A stretch of DNA of 53,173 nt from Fidelibacterota bacterium UBA7301 (GCA_002471845.1 DKQT01000008.1:1-53173), one strand, 5' to 3'; positions 43,301-49,937 are shown, counted from the first letter of the stretch. Notes: generated by a model from the sequence alone, not told the origin. A program made the numbers and translations.

Positions 43301-43614
43301 ATAGTGTAGGATTTCCCGTACAGTTGGCCCGTAAATTTTATAGTGGACCAATCCCTGGAAATTTCAATAAACTGTATAGTAATAAAAGGTTGGCGAATCA
43401 ATCCCCGGGGCATGTAAGCTATAGAATCGTATGGCATCACCAGGGATGGCCGTTCTGTTTTGTAGGGATTATGGAGAAAAGGCGTTTCCGGATGCCAGCT
43501 ATTGGGGAGGTTTAGGGTAGACGGATCCCCCTGGCCGTAGACAGGAAAAACTACGGTCATCCATAAGAGTAAGCTGACGAACCGGATCCTTTTTGGCAAG
43601 GAATCCACCTCCAT
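37306..43614 (-). CDS. sprA: SprA, T9SS outer-membrane translocon protein
   Basis: A 2102-residue exported barrel. Signal peptide PKRIRFVSLLLWMTVVFPVYG, mature start QGDPSTLN. Marks: LTARGNVTIKGNLVFQDQEL, GDRVSVNVDHDSERDFDWEN, RNFELYQLDQS, NRATGDPNGVAFIDDFEGSK (the SprA VDDFEGS motif), and many Tyr/Phe-ended strands to the C-terminal DFGFDVNLAIRG. Length compares with 2300-2400 in Bacteroidota. Start: ATG at 43614, but a TTG at 43599 has the better ribosome site (GGAGG, 8 bases upstream). SprA forms the 36-strand channel of type IX secretion. First gene of the overlapping run sprA, cyclase, lipoprotein, propeller, PorV. Confidence 0.93.
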   Translation of the reverse strand: MEVDSLPKRIRFVSLLLWMTVVFPVYGQGDPSTLNLPNSWHPETPFLHNPYKTERPSLVMPYDSIAYMPRGLIRQPFITIQFIEISRDWSTIKFTGQLYGKSYTMPFIAPMDWYFEKQIRVNRELAFVKTIQDTSKAGQRSQIIQDRRGRGIEVIGVDMGNIGRVSLTARGNVTIKGNLVFQDQELIRSKLSETRNTHLEFDQTQRISVEGKIGDRVSVNVDHDSERDFDWENNIRISYKGEEDDIVQTVDAGNVSLSLPGSQSLMGSANHQGLFGVKTVSKLGPMDITAIASVVNTEKKSQEYKGKSEAQTLKIQDYNYIKKKYFFIHEWFRNGIVTQVDGSNVLVPPFYPLKEGLHQIGNVVIRNFELYQLDQSTNSETNPGTAFADLDEPNESYDQTGNFKRLEQGQDYVLSEDLGFIRLRQSANDEVLGCTFVMADRATRDTLFTIGKGISAESDQLMMKMIKPRNLTPNHPVWPLMFKNVYYLGTNNINKDGFELRVVNDRLPVPSHLDPQGNPYITHFGLDSLNESGVRTADQKIDLTNPNIISLTEGELFFPTYHPFAADTVPDGNIAPGLKGSLGEGKMYFSTQRTQINNDSRFTIEVDYANQSATINLGFMIVEGSEQVYKGGVPLKRGIDYQVDYFSGIVVLSDDVDPNADIKVIYDRHQIVTFDKKTILGVRSQMDFGENSFIGGTALYYNQSIMNEKVEVGYEPMRNFIWGLNGRFQRDLPELTRTLDRLPLIETEKKSAFSFEGEFAHILPNPNPINNRATGDPNGVAFIDDFEGSKRTTSIPILRRFWKESSAPIDHRTGKSFIQRNRGRMNWFNPFVQVRTKDIWPNLSTSIQAQNETTDIMVLQFDHRKHQVDISNDSIWGGIITPFYSGDYDQTQTKFFEIWLRGDRGALTVDLGQISEDRDGNGLLNTEDIPVGGLIGDGILEDKEDVGLDGCLDDFENGWGSCLDQEGPTYGDYLSAGEKVLINTFSDVDPEDPNGDNWGYSEGSNDYSRINGTEKNALDAGRYPDTEDLDRTGFLDRTNDYFTKSFFLTDTTYLAGETKRDGVPTGWRLFRVPLAEFEQSDNSQQREWNNINHLRLSVSSVEQSAMLQIAKVELVGNEWQELGLAPDSTEKYSKENADSIFAVSVINTDDNADYRPPQGVQGEYDRINQIRSKEQSLILKFNELPGRTSGAAMKTLISVSGERAQSYLSYNKIKMFVYGSSQWISNEKTDVNMFMRFGFGDNYYELIQPVYDGWDETNERNSVNLDLEWLTRLKLQDSSSVKKYQPSDIFLDSTNFKEYHFTDELGVETGKVIRIKGQPALNRIQYFVVGVRNLAETPISGEVWLDELRLSGVNRDRGVSMRVQSRFNLADIVSTSFAYKRQDADFHMLQRRLGSNKSSESFNINNNFNADKFLPSSWGIKIPIVTSFANSVSRPKYFPGQDVLVSKANTPDSILAQTNSMTFSIAASKSSKSDNKFVKYTLDRLNTRFSASRRSMSNEIQKEVLNENYRGQVNYSLPFGRNNYVMPFKWISSVPWIGEKLGKTHFYYTPENLNASVNFNERLTQKTPRRGNKSPDDYNFGLNQAYTLDYKMTESVKSKYNRAIKSNLNDYRGFMANALKKREQGVVTDITENFNSSFNPVLMDWLKPTFNYSANYRWNKTRDRNVDGANIGNQLRFSSGISLSPIRLVELVYKPSSGGQKPQRRRTRTPSQTDSQQTGMEGEDEIDQLVRGRGRALPTPQQEITEEEETPKERKFSESKILKKVYGWARKVNPINISYTENVNKTGMGVMGEIPLGYRFGWKRDHGLDYSDQVGTNTGNFDHKRDFSIRSGLNLTRAMSISFNYSQNVTSNRRGSGMEQRSMSRDYLSYGKYLDEGFPFIGWSIRLTGLERNKFLGRFVRTLSLDHATNGKETRAWQFDQFSGPSMPFFGLDDFIVNYKDKERTSRVNMNFSPLIGATMALKKGVAVTMRHNRTLSREESANGGQKNFHDQSYLITANYTHRGGFTIPLPFFDNYKVNNQVNFTFNFDMNKNRTLQKAQEATKFAETAFTSSWKTGIRLTYSFSQSVSGSMIWEYRENDSKHTGKKIDRDFGFDVNLAIRG

Positions 43615-43621
43615 TATTATT

Positions 43622-43680
43622 GTTAACAAGGCCCTTACGGGCACAGTGATACCGCGATGCGGTTAGATTAATCCGTTAAC
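43622..43680 (-). promoter_or_regulatory. Structured element before sprA
   Basis: Minus-strand sequence has GTTAAC at both ends (self-complementary, so they can pair), enclosing two perfect hairpins: ACCGC-ATC-GCGGT and GCCC-GTAA-GGGC. It ends 8 bases before the sprA ATG. It may be a 5' leader controlling sprA or a dispersed element. It was checked against an attC pattern: only the six terminal bases pair, so it is not one. Confidence 0.4.
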
Positions 43681-43701
43681 GATGAGGCTATAGTCAGCTC
43701 C

Positions 43702-44310
43702 TTATGTTTGACTCGAGTTAATATTGATCCTTTTTTCAAGGATTCCGCAGAAATTACGCAAAGCTTTCCCACGATGTGAAACACTATTCTTTTCCACTTT
43801 TTCAAGCTGCGCAAAGGTCTTTTGCAAGGGCGGATAGTAAAAAATGGGGTCATAACCGAAACCGCCATCCCCTTTTTTATGGTCTAAAATAGTCCCTTCC
43901 ACCACACCTTCCGTCCATGTTTTTTCATCCGCTGTCACGAAAGCGACCACGGTGCGGAAGCGGGCCGTTCGATCGGTCAGTGAAAGACCATCCAATTCAC
44001 TCAGCATCTTCCGGCAGTTGTCATCAAAAGTGGCATTCTCTCCCGAATAGCGGGAAGAATGAACTCCAGGCTCTCCATTCAAGGCATCCACCTCTAGGCC
44101 CGTATCGTCGGCCAGGGCGGGCAATCCCGTTAAGCGGTAGACCGTTTCCGCCTTGATAAAGGCGTTCTCCTTTAGGGTGTCTCCCGGTTCAGGAATATCC
44201 CCGATTTCAGGAAAATCTTCCAGGGTAAGCAGTTTTATCGGGAGATGACCCAAAATATCGGCCATTTCCTGCATTTTACCGCGATTGTGTGTGGCGAGAA
44301 CGATCTGCAA
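43702..44310 (-). CDS. rdgB: XTP/dITP diphosphatase (HAM1/RdgB)
   Basis: A 202-residue house-cleaning enzyme that hydrolyses dITP, XTP and ITP to monophosphates. Motifs: VLATHNRGKMQEM (nucleotide-binding loop), PALADDTGLEVDALNG (metal Asp), GVHSSRYSG, GGFGYDPIFYYP and SHRGKALRNF. Length matches the family (about 195-205). It ends 22 bases upstream of the structured element that precedes sprA, on the same strand, so the two could be co-transcribed. Confidence 0.97.
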   Translation of the reverse strand: MQIVLATHNRGKMQEMADILGHLPIKLLTLEDFPEIGDIPEPGDTLKENAFIKAETVYRLTGLPALADDTGLEVDALNGEPGVHSSRYSGENATFDDNCRKMLSELDGLSLTDRTARFRTVVAFVTADEKTWTEGVVEGTILDHKKGDGGFGYDPIFYYPPLQKTFAQLEKVEKNSVSHRGKALRNFCGILEKRININSSQT

Positions 44311-44388
44311 AATTTCTCTAAAAAATGACCCGGAAAAGTACCTGTTTTTCAGTAGAGACCCAACGAGAATTCGAGGGTATAAATTTAT

Positions 44389-44601
44389 TTAATTACACTT
44401 CCCTTCCGTCCATGAAGTGACACCGGAATTTTCTGCATGACATGCATTTGAATATGTCTTCCCATCACATCCGCAAACTGGATCATAATTTAGGGGACAG
44501 GGATCGTTGGTTATTTTTCTTTCATCAATACAGTCATCATTCCTTTTTTCCTCACAACATAAAAGTGACAACAAAAGCAGAATGAAAGTTAATTCGCGCA
44601 T
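44389..44601 (-). CDS. Kazal-domain lipoprotein, copy 1
   Basis: A 70-residue lipoprotein (lipobox region LLSLLCC). The mature domain reads CIDERKITNDPCPLNYDPVC, GCDGKTYSNACHAENSGVTS, WTEGKC: the Kazal serine-protease-inhibitor pattern C...C...DPVCGCDGKTYxNxCxAxxxG...GxC with all six Cys. It has a good start (AAGGATTAC-ATG). It is 69 per cent identical over 55 residues to the next gene's mature product (counted by hand), so this is a recent tandem duplication. It may protect the cell from foreign or own secreted serine proteases. Confidence 0.88.
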   Translation of the reverse strand: MRELTFILLLLSLLCCEEKRNDDCIDERKITNDPCPLNYDPVCGCDGKTYSNACHAENSGVTSWTEGKCN

Positions 44602-44611
44602 GTAATCCTTC

Positions 44612-44827
44612 TTATTTACACTCCCCTTTGGTCCAGCTTTTCAACCCCGCATTTTCGGCCACACAGGAATTTGAATAGGTCTTTGCATCGCAGCCGCAAA
44701 CAGGGTCATAGATCCGCGGGCAGGGATCATTCTTGATCTTGCTTTCGTCAATGCAGGATTCCTCCCGTATTTCCTCACAACCGAACAAAAGAAAAGTGAA
44801 CAGCAAATATTTTAAGAGACGGTTCAA
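44612..44827 (-). CDS. Kazal-domain lipoprotein, copy 2
   Basis: A 71-residue lipoprotein with lipobox FLLFGC. It starts with TTG at 44827, overlapping the TGA of the SEC-C gene (TTGA), which supports coupled translation; there is no ATG nearby. The domain CIDESKIKNDPCPRIYDPVC, GCDAKTYSNSCVAENAGLKS, WTKGEC keeps all six Kazal Cys. Differences from copy 1 cluster before the DPVCGC core (inhibitory loop side: PRIYDPV versus PLNYDPV) and may change the protease recognised, since P1 lies in this loop in Kazal inhibitors. Confidence 0.88.
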   Translation of the reverse strand: MNRLLKYLLFTFLLFGCEEIREESCIDESKIKNDPCPRIYDPVCGCDAKTYSNSCVAENAGLKSWTKGECK

Positions 44828-45207
44828 TTATTTTTCGGCGGTGTAATATTGTGCCAGTGACCGTGTTCCTTTGACCACACCTTTCCTTCCGGCACAGGAC
44901 CTTCCGGTTGAGGCACATTCAAGTTTTGCTGTACACCTTGGGACACGGGTGGTACAGGAGGAAGGTTTGTTTTAATATCATGGTAATGGCCGTGTTCTTC
45001 AGACCAAACTTTCCCCGGGGGCGCGGAGCCCATGGCACCGCCTTTCCCTGCTGAATAAATATCCCGAAAAAACCACAGCGCTAAAAGTATAATTGCACCA
45101 ATGATAGCTATCTTTTTCCACGAATTTTCTGAACTTCCACTGCCATGGCAATCCTTGAATTTTTTACCGCTCCCGCAATGGCAGAGTTCGTTCCGTCCTG
45201 TTTTCAT
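44824..45207 (-). CDS. SEC-C zinc-motif membrane protein with a duplicated GKVWSxEHGHxH repeat
   Basis: A 127-residue protein: N-terminal SEC-C motif (NELCHCGSGKKFKDCHGSG, CxCxnC(H)-type zinc binding), a membrane helix (WKKIAIIGAIILLALWFF), then two copies of a short repeat: PPGKVWSEEHGHYHDI and PEGKVWSKEHGHWHNI. SEC-C motifs bind zinc and often sit on SecA or small adaptors, so it may tether a partner at the membrane. The His-rich repeats could also bind metal. It overlaps gamma-carbonic anhydrase (ATGA) upstream and the Kazal gene (TTGA) downstream. Confidence 0.8.
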   Translation of the reverse strand: MKTGRNELCHCGSGKKFKDCHGSGSSENSWKKIAIIGAIILLALWFFRDIYSAGKGGAMGSAPPGKVWSEEHGHYHDIKTNLPPVPPVSQGVQQNLNVPQPEGPVPEGKVWSKEHGHWHNITPPKNN

Positions 45208-45731
45208 TTTTGATTTTCCTTATGGATGTTGGCCAATTGCACATACTTGGCGGCCCATTTAACATTCTGGTCGTAGGTCTTTGCATCGAGTGTTTTGACA
45301 ATCTTCCCGGGGATGCCCACCACCAGTGAATATTCAGGGATGATCATATCTTCTTTCACCACCGCACCGGCGCCGACCACGGCGCCCCTGCCTACGACAG
45401 CCCCGTTCATAATGATAGCGCCCATCCCGATGAGGGCCCCGTCCTCAATGGTGCAGCCGTGGATAATGGAATTGTGCCCCACGGTAACGTCATTCCCAAC
45501 GATCACACCTTGATCATTCTCCAAATGGATCACACTGTTGTCCTGAATGCTTGTCCGTTCTCCAATTACAATTTGGTTTAAATCCCCCCGGCAAACCGTG
45601 TTGTACCAGATAGAACTTTCCGCTTTCAGGATCACATCACCGATCACCCGTGCGCCTTCAGCCACATAAGCGGTCTCATGGACCTGGGGTGTCTTGATGG
45701 TTACATTATCTCTTAAATCTGATTTTTCCAT
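45204..45731 (-). CDS. Gamma-carbonic anhydrase-like hexapeptide protein
   Basis: A 175-residue left-handed beta-helix protein. Repeats of [VIL]-G-x-x-x follow through the sequence: VIGDVILKAESSIWYNTVCR, GDLNQIVIGERTSIQDNSVI, HLENDQGVIVGNDVTVGHNS, IIHGCTIEDGALIGMGAIIM. The metal ligands are the His in NSVIHL and the two in VGHNSIIHGC; Arg of CRGDLN and Gln of SIQDNS are kept. Such proteins hydrate CO2 or act as CoA-transferase-like binders. Start: ATG at 45731; the TTG two codons upstream would overlap the transporter stop by four bases. Confidence 0.93.
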   Translation of the reverse strand: MEKSDLRDNVTIKTPQVHETAYVAEGARVIGDVILKAESSIWYNTVCRGDLNQIVIGERTSIQDNSVIHLENDQGVIVGNDVTVGHNSIIHGCTIEDGALIGMGAIIMNGAVVGRGAVVGAGAVVKEDMIIPEYSLVVGIPGKIVKTLDAKTYDQNVKWAAKYVQLANIHKENQK

Positions 45732-45733
45732 GA

Positions 45734-47032
45734 TCAAATACTAATCCCCTTATATCGATATCGCAAAAAGAAAGTCTGGCAGAGCCCGGAAAAGACAAAT
45801 ACGTTTATGGTCCAGTAGATTCCCGGGACGGTGGAAAATTGGGCTCCCAGCCACAACCCTAACAAAGCCAATCCTACATACACCATAACTGCTTCACTGA
45901 TCCCCCGTGTCCGATGGTAATGCACCAGCAAGCCTCCATACCAGGACTGGTAAACTTGGTAGCCCGGCATGAGGATGGCAAACATGATGGTGACCGAAGA
46001 AAGACGGGTCAATTCTGCCGACAATCCTGATACATCCCTGAACCAGCTTTCTCCCAAAGAAGTGAAGGCAATAAGAGCCATGATGCCCATGGTGGATAGG
46101 GCCAGAATGCGGGCAAATCGTCGAAGCTGATTCATCCCTCCCGGCTTTCCTGCCAGGGAAACCACCACTTCATTAAAGGCAAATCCGAGGCCTCGAGTCA
46201 AAAAGACCAGCCCATACACCACGGGCCAGGCCGCCAATGAGGACAAGGGTTCAGGCATCCGGCTCATTCCTGCCGATCCTACAGGATGGATGAGAAGGGT
46301 CATGAGCGGCGTTATGGCCAAGGGCAAGTAAAAACTGATAAATGAATCCCGCGTTATCGGATTGCTTTCAATGGATTCAGGGAGGGTGTTATGTAAGATA
46401 TTTTGGACAGCAATGTGGGCGTAGAGGGCTTCCATGGTGACAGAAATAGCCACTGCGGCGGACCCGACAATAATTCCGGAAAAACCTGTGAATTGTTTGC
46501 CCACAGTTAGAATCAGGACCAATGTGCTTAGGCGGATGGCTGTTCCCGTGGCCACGGCCCGTGAATTGCCATATTTGATCATCACTCCCTGGTTGAGCCT
46601 CCGCCAGGCGATCATGAATGACCATGGTGTCATGATCTGGAGGCCAATTTGTCCCGGTTCATGGAGCGCTTCCGGGACGCGGAGCAATCCACTGGCCACC
46701 CAATTGAAAATAGGCGTGAAAGCCACCAATACATGGAGAATGGACAGGGCCACCGACATGACCAGCATATATTTGAACAGTTTGTTATAAGCAGGTCTAT
46801 CCACGGCCAGGGCTGTGCTGGCGGCCAACAGCATAATAATTGGTCCTTCGATGGCCAATGAGATTGGATACACCAGGGATCCCCACGCCGCCAGGTTGAT
46901 CTCCGGCAGGGCCATCCGGGCCACGAAGGCGGTGAGGGTCGGCGTTTCCGTCCCCATAAGAAACCAACTCCCCGCCAGGGGCAGCCACAGGCGGAAAACC
47001 TGTTTTAGGGTAACGTTACTTTCCTGATTCAA
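45734..47032 (-). CDS. MOP-superfamily (MATE/ANK-like) membrane protein
   Basis: A 432-residue protein with about 12 membrane helices. The N-terminal half begins LKQVFRLWLPLAGSWFLMGT and has PALPEINLAAWG-like spacing (ALPEINLAAWGSLVYPISLA); mid-protein SFYLPLAITPLMTLLIHPVG, then SAGMSRMPEPLSSLAAWPVV, resembles the ANK/MATE fold (Pro-Leu-Ala-x-Thr near the second half). It is not a close MatE match. It would export an organic anion, drug or lipid-linked molecule, unknown. The stop lies at the start of the carbonic anhydrase gene. Confidence 0.7.
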   Translation of the reverse strand: MNQESNVTLKQVFRLWLPLAGSWFLMGTETPTLTAFVARMALPEINLAAWGSLVYPISLAIEGPIIMLLAASTALAVDRPAYNKLFKYMLVMSVALSILHVLVAFTPIFNWVASGLLRVPEALHEPGQIGLQIMTPWSFMIAWRRLNQGVMIKYGNSRAVATGTAIRLSTLVLILTVGKQFTGFSGIIVGSAAVAISVTMEALYAHIAVQNILHNTLPESIESNPITRDSFISFYLPLAITPLMTLLIHPVGSAGMSRMPEPLSSLAAWPVVYGLVFLTRGLGFAFNEVVVSLAGKPGGMNQLRRFARILALSTMGIMALIAFTSLGESWFRDVSGLSAELTRLSSVTIMFAILMPGYQVYQSWYGGLLVHYHRTRGISEAVMVYVGLALLGLWLGAQFSTVPGIYWTINVFVFSGLCQTFFLRYRYKGISI

Positions 47033-47054
47033 AAAACATTAATCAATTCAGCAG

Positions 47055-48185
47055 TCAAGTAAGAATCTTGTCCATGGCATTTTCCAGCCTGGCCACCGTA
47101 CCAGTTATATCCTGCAATTTATCCAAGCCAAACAATCCCAAACGAAAGGTGGAAAATCCTTCCGGCTCCCCGCATTGGAGGGGTACGCCTGCGGCGATTT
47201 GGATACCCAGTTCAGCAAACTTACTACCATTTTTAATCATGGGGTCATCGGTATAACAAACCACAACTCCCGGGGCCTCATATCCATCAGCGGCAACACT
47301 TTCAAACCCTTTTTTAGCCAGGAGAGAACGAACATTGGCACCCAATTCAACCTGCTTTGAACGGGCCGGTTCAAAGCCCAATTGTTTCAATTCATTCATT
47401 GCATCAGAAAAGGCACCCAAGCCATCCGTGGGCATTGTGGCATGGTAAGCGTGGCCGCCATTTTCGTACATTTCCATTATCCACAACCATTTGGCCAGGT
47501 CACAGGCAAAACTGTTGCTTGAAGTGTTATCTAATTGTTGACGCGCCCGATCATTCATCATGATCAAGGCGGCGCATGGTGTTCCACTCCACCCCTTTTG
47601 GGGGGCGCTGATAAGTATATCTACAGCGGCCTGTTTCATATCCACCCAGACGGTGCCGGAAGCGATACAATCCAATACAAACAATCCGCCTGCTTCCCGC
47701 ACGGCATGCCCAACCATTTGAATATATTCGTCAGGCAGTATCATACCGGAAGACGTCTCTACATGTGGAGCAAAAACCAAGTCTGGTTTTTCTTTTTGGA
47801 TGGCGGCAACCACTTCATCAACCGGCGGCGGTATAAACGGTGCTGTGGTTTCTCTCCCTGTCTGGCGTGCTTTTAATACAATCTCTTTTGCTGGAATATT
47901 CCCTGCCTTAAAAATCTGGGTCCAGCGGTAACTGAACCAGCCATTGCGAATCACCAGACATTTTTTATCGACAGCAAACTGCCGCGCTACCGCTTCCATT
48001 CCGAAAGTACCGCTACCGGGGACCACGGCGACTACATTGGCTTTATATACCACTTTAAGGGTTGAAGAAATTTCTCGCATAATCTCCTGAAAGGTGCGTG
48101 ACATGTGGTTAAGGGCCCTGTCCGTATATACAACGGAATATTCCATTAAACCATCCGGATCGATTTGGGGATAAATAGAGGACAT
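47055..48185 (-). CDS. Class V aminotransferase (alanine-glyoxylate type)
   Basis: A 376-residue PLP enzyme. Motifs: VAVVPGSGTFGMEAVARQFA (phosphate-binding Gly/Ser/Thr), HVETSSGMILPDEYI, GGLFVLDCIASGTVWVDMKQ (Asp to the pyridine nitrogen), ISAPQKGWSGTPCAALIMMN (Schiff-base Lys in the QKG motif) and FRLGLFGLDKL (C-terminal Arg). The order matches alanine-glyoxylate, serine-pyruvate or 2-aminoethylphosphonate-pyruvate aminotransferases. With the glyoxylate shunt enzymes in the window a glyoxylate acceptor is attractive, but this is inference. It follows a 229-base gap without a visible gene. Confidence 0.85.
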   Translation of the reverse strand: MSSIYPQIDPDGLMEYSVVYTDRALNHMSRTFQEIMREISSTLKVVYKANVVAVVPGSGTFGMEAVARQFAVDKKCLVIRNGWFSYRWTQIFKAGNIPAKEIVLKARQTGRETTAPFIPPPVDEVVAAIQKEKPDLVFAPHVETSSGMILPDEYIQMVGHAVREAGGLFVLDCIASGTVWVDMKQAAVDILISAPQKGWSGTPCAALIMMNDRARQQLDNTSSNSFACDLAKWLWIMEMYENGGHAYHATMPTDGLGAFSDAMNELKQLGFEPARSKQVELGANVRSLLAKKGFESVAADGYEAPGVVVCYTDDPMIKNGSKFAELGIQIAAGVPLQCGEPEGFSTFRLGLFGLDKLQDITGTVARLENAMDKILT

Positions 48186-48414
48186 TGATTTTTTCCTTTA
48201 ATTATAGATTAAAAAATTAAGCAGGATTAAAATCGAATTAACCGGAAAAAATCAACCGGGCAAACATCTCAGGACAGTGTTTGGATCAAAGATTGTTTGG
48301 ATTTACATGGTTAAAAAGCAGTACTATTTCCCGGAATTGAATTTTCTTTAACCGCTCCCGGTCGTTGCCGGCAGCATAGAAACACAAAGAATAATCGGGT
48401 ATATTTCACAACCT

Positions 48415-49659
48415 TTATGGCGACACCACCTGCATTACAATTCCACAAAACCAGGCACCGTAGGTGCCTACCACATAACCTAGCACTGCCAGCAAAACGC
48501 CAACTGGTGCCAGGGATGGATGAAAAGCGGATGCCACAATCGGTGCGGAAGCGGCCCCGCCCACATTGGCCTGGCTTCCCACGGCCATAAAGAATAAAGG
48601 CGCTTTAATCAGTTTAGCGACCAGGATTAGCAACAGTGCGTGAAAGGCGATCCAGATTAAACCCACCAGGAATAACCCCGGATTTTCAAAAATAGCCATA
48701 ATATTCATTTTCATCCCAATGGTAGCGACCAGGACATAAAGGAAAACACTTCCGATTCGGGACGCACCAACCCCTTCCAGCTCTTTTGCCCGTGTAAATG
48801 AAAGGAAGACAGCAACCGTAGTGGAGATTACAATTAACCAGAAAAAACCGGAAGTAAGGCTGAATTTCTCTAGGCCCGGCGCATTTGCGGCAATCCAAGG
48901 TGCAATAATATCGGCGGCGATATGGGCCAGGGCAGTAATGCCAAAGCCAACGCTCAGCAATTTAATGGTATCTGTCAATTCCGGGATTCGCATAACCTGG
49001 GCTCGGTACACTTCAATTTTCTGCTTCAATTCTGTAATGGCCGAGGTATCCGCCTGGAGTTTTGCATCAATGCGGTTTGTAATTCCTGCGCCGTAAAGAA
49101 GAAAGGCCATCCAGACATTGGCCACGATTACATCCACGGCGATCATGGCTGAAAACAGGCCGTCCCCCACCTTGAAAATTTCTTTCATCGCGGCTTGGTT
49201 AGCGCTACCGCCAATCCAACTGCCGGCCACGGTGGTGAGTCCGCGCCAAACAGCATCGGGACCTGCACCCCCCACAATATCGGGCGCAAACATGGATATA
49301 ATTAAAATTGCTATTGGTCCGCCAATGATAATCCCTGCCGTGCCGGTGAAAAACATGATTAAGGCTTTGGGCCCCAGCTTCATAATCTCCGGCAGGTCCA
49401 CACTGATAGTGAGTAGGACTAAACTGGTAGGAAGCAAATAGCGGGACGCGACAAAATAGAGATTGGATGTTTCACCAGAAATAATCCCCAGTGAATTAAA
49501 AATAGATGGGATGAAATAACAGAGCAGGAGTGTCGGAACATATTTATAGAATTTTTTCCAAAACGGATGGGCACTCCTGGCAGTTAAAAAGACAAACGCA
49601 AGGATACCTATGAGGATGCCCAATACAACCGCATCATTAGTAAAGAGTGGCTTAGTCAT
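48415..49659 (-). CDS. DUF819-family membrane carrier
   Basis: A 414-residue membrane protein with about 11 helices and the DUF819 signatures: SRYLLPTSLVLLTISVDLPE, FTGTAGIIIGGPIAILII, TVAGSWIGGSANQAAMKEIF and ANVGGAASAPIVASAFHPSL (the two reentrant-like GGxAN/GGAASAP loops). Members (YjcL and relatives) resemble two-fold repeat secondary carriers, substrate unknown. Placed after a small ORF with 9 bases between, before a 229-base gap. Confidence 0.92.
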   Translation of the reverse strand: MTKPLFTNDAVVLGILIGILAFVFLTARSAHPFWKKFYKYVPTLLLCYFIPSIFNSLGIISGETSNLYFVASRYLLPTSLVLLTISVDLPEIMKLGPKALIMFFTGTAGIIIGGPIAILIISMFAPDIVGGAGPDAVWRGLTTVAGSWIGGSANQAAMKEIFKVGDGLFSAMIAVDVIVANVWMAFLLYGAGITNRIDAKLQADTSAITELKQKIEVYRAQVMRIPELTDTIKLLSVGFGITALAHIAADIIAPWIAANAPGLEKFSLTSGFFWLIVISTTVAVFLSFTRAKELEGVGASRIGSVFLYVLVATIGMKMNIMAIFENPGLFLVGLIWIAFHALLLILVAKLIKAPLFFMAVGSQANVGGAASAPIVASAFHPSLAPVGVLLAVLGYVVGTYGAWFCGIVMQVVSP

Positions 49660-49668
49660 TGAATAAAG

Positions 49669-49866
49669 TTAGGGCGAACCGGTCCCAAAAAGTGAAAATA
49701 ATTCGCGTTGATATTTAAAGGCGGGTGGTGATTTCCCACACCAGTGAACTGACAGCAAAACCCACATATACCAGGGAAGAAAAATCATCATTCCTGTGGC
49801 CAGGCGTTTAGGCCGAACTGATTTCGGCAGAAAGCGATGATTGATATATAATGATAGGGGGCACAT
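49669..49866 (-). CDS. Possible small membrane protein upstream of DUF819 carrier
   Basis: A 65-residue ORF with one or two hydrophobic segments (TGMMIFLPWYMWVLLSVHWC) and basic flanks, nine bases before the DUF819 gene. Position suggests a small partner of the carrier. No family is recognised, and an internal ATG (MMIFLPW) could be the true start. The upstream hairpin at 49884-49899 may mark the operon 5' boundary. Confidence 0.4.
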   Translation of the reverse strand: MCPLSLYINHRFLPKSVRPKRLATGMMIFLPWYMWVLLSVHWCGKSPPAFKYQRELFSLFGTGSP

Positions 49867-49883
49867 AGACCGCTATGGCAAAG

Positions 49884-49899
49884 CCCCTCTAAGGAGGGG
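49884..49899. repeat. CCCCTC/GAGGGG hairpin
   Basis: Six-base perfect stem with a four-base loop between the M55 aminopeptidase gene and the small membrane ORF, both reading leftward. The flank GCAAAG on one side and ACTGG on the other differ from the similar hairpin at 2382-2397, which is the same kind of element. On the minus strand it is followed by CTTTGCC, so termination would be weak. Confidence 0.4.
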
Positions 49900-49937
49900 A
49901 CTGGTTGTTATGTTCAGTGTGTAGGGGCCATGAACTT

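Noticed and set aside
37639..43515. Several ORFs of 60-150 codons on the plus strand opposite sprA
   Set aside because: sprA has an uninterrupted family-typical protein; the opposite frames show no motifs or start signals.
43622..43680. attC-like reading of the GTTAAC element
   Set aside because: Only six terminal bases pair; the inner arms are not complementary to each other as attC requires.
48186..48414. Search for a gene in the gap between the aminotransferase and the DUF819 carrier
   Set aside because: Only a 14-codon frame (48308 onward) is visible and no RNA motif is recognised; nothing is reported.
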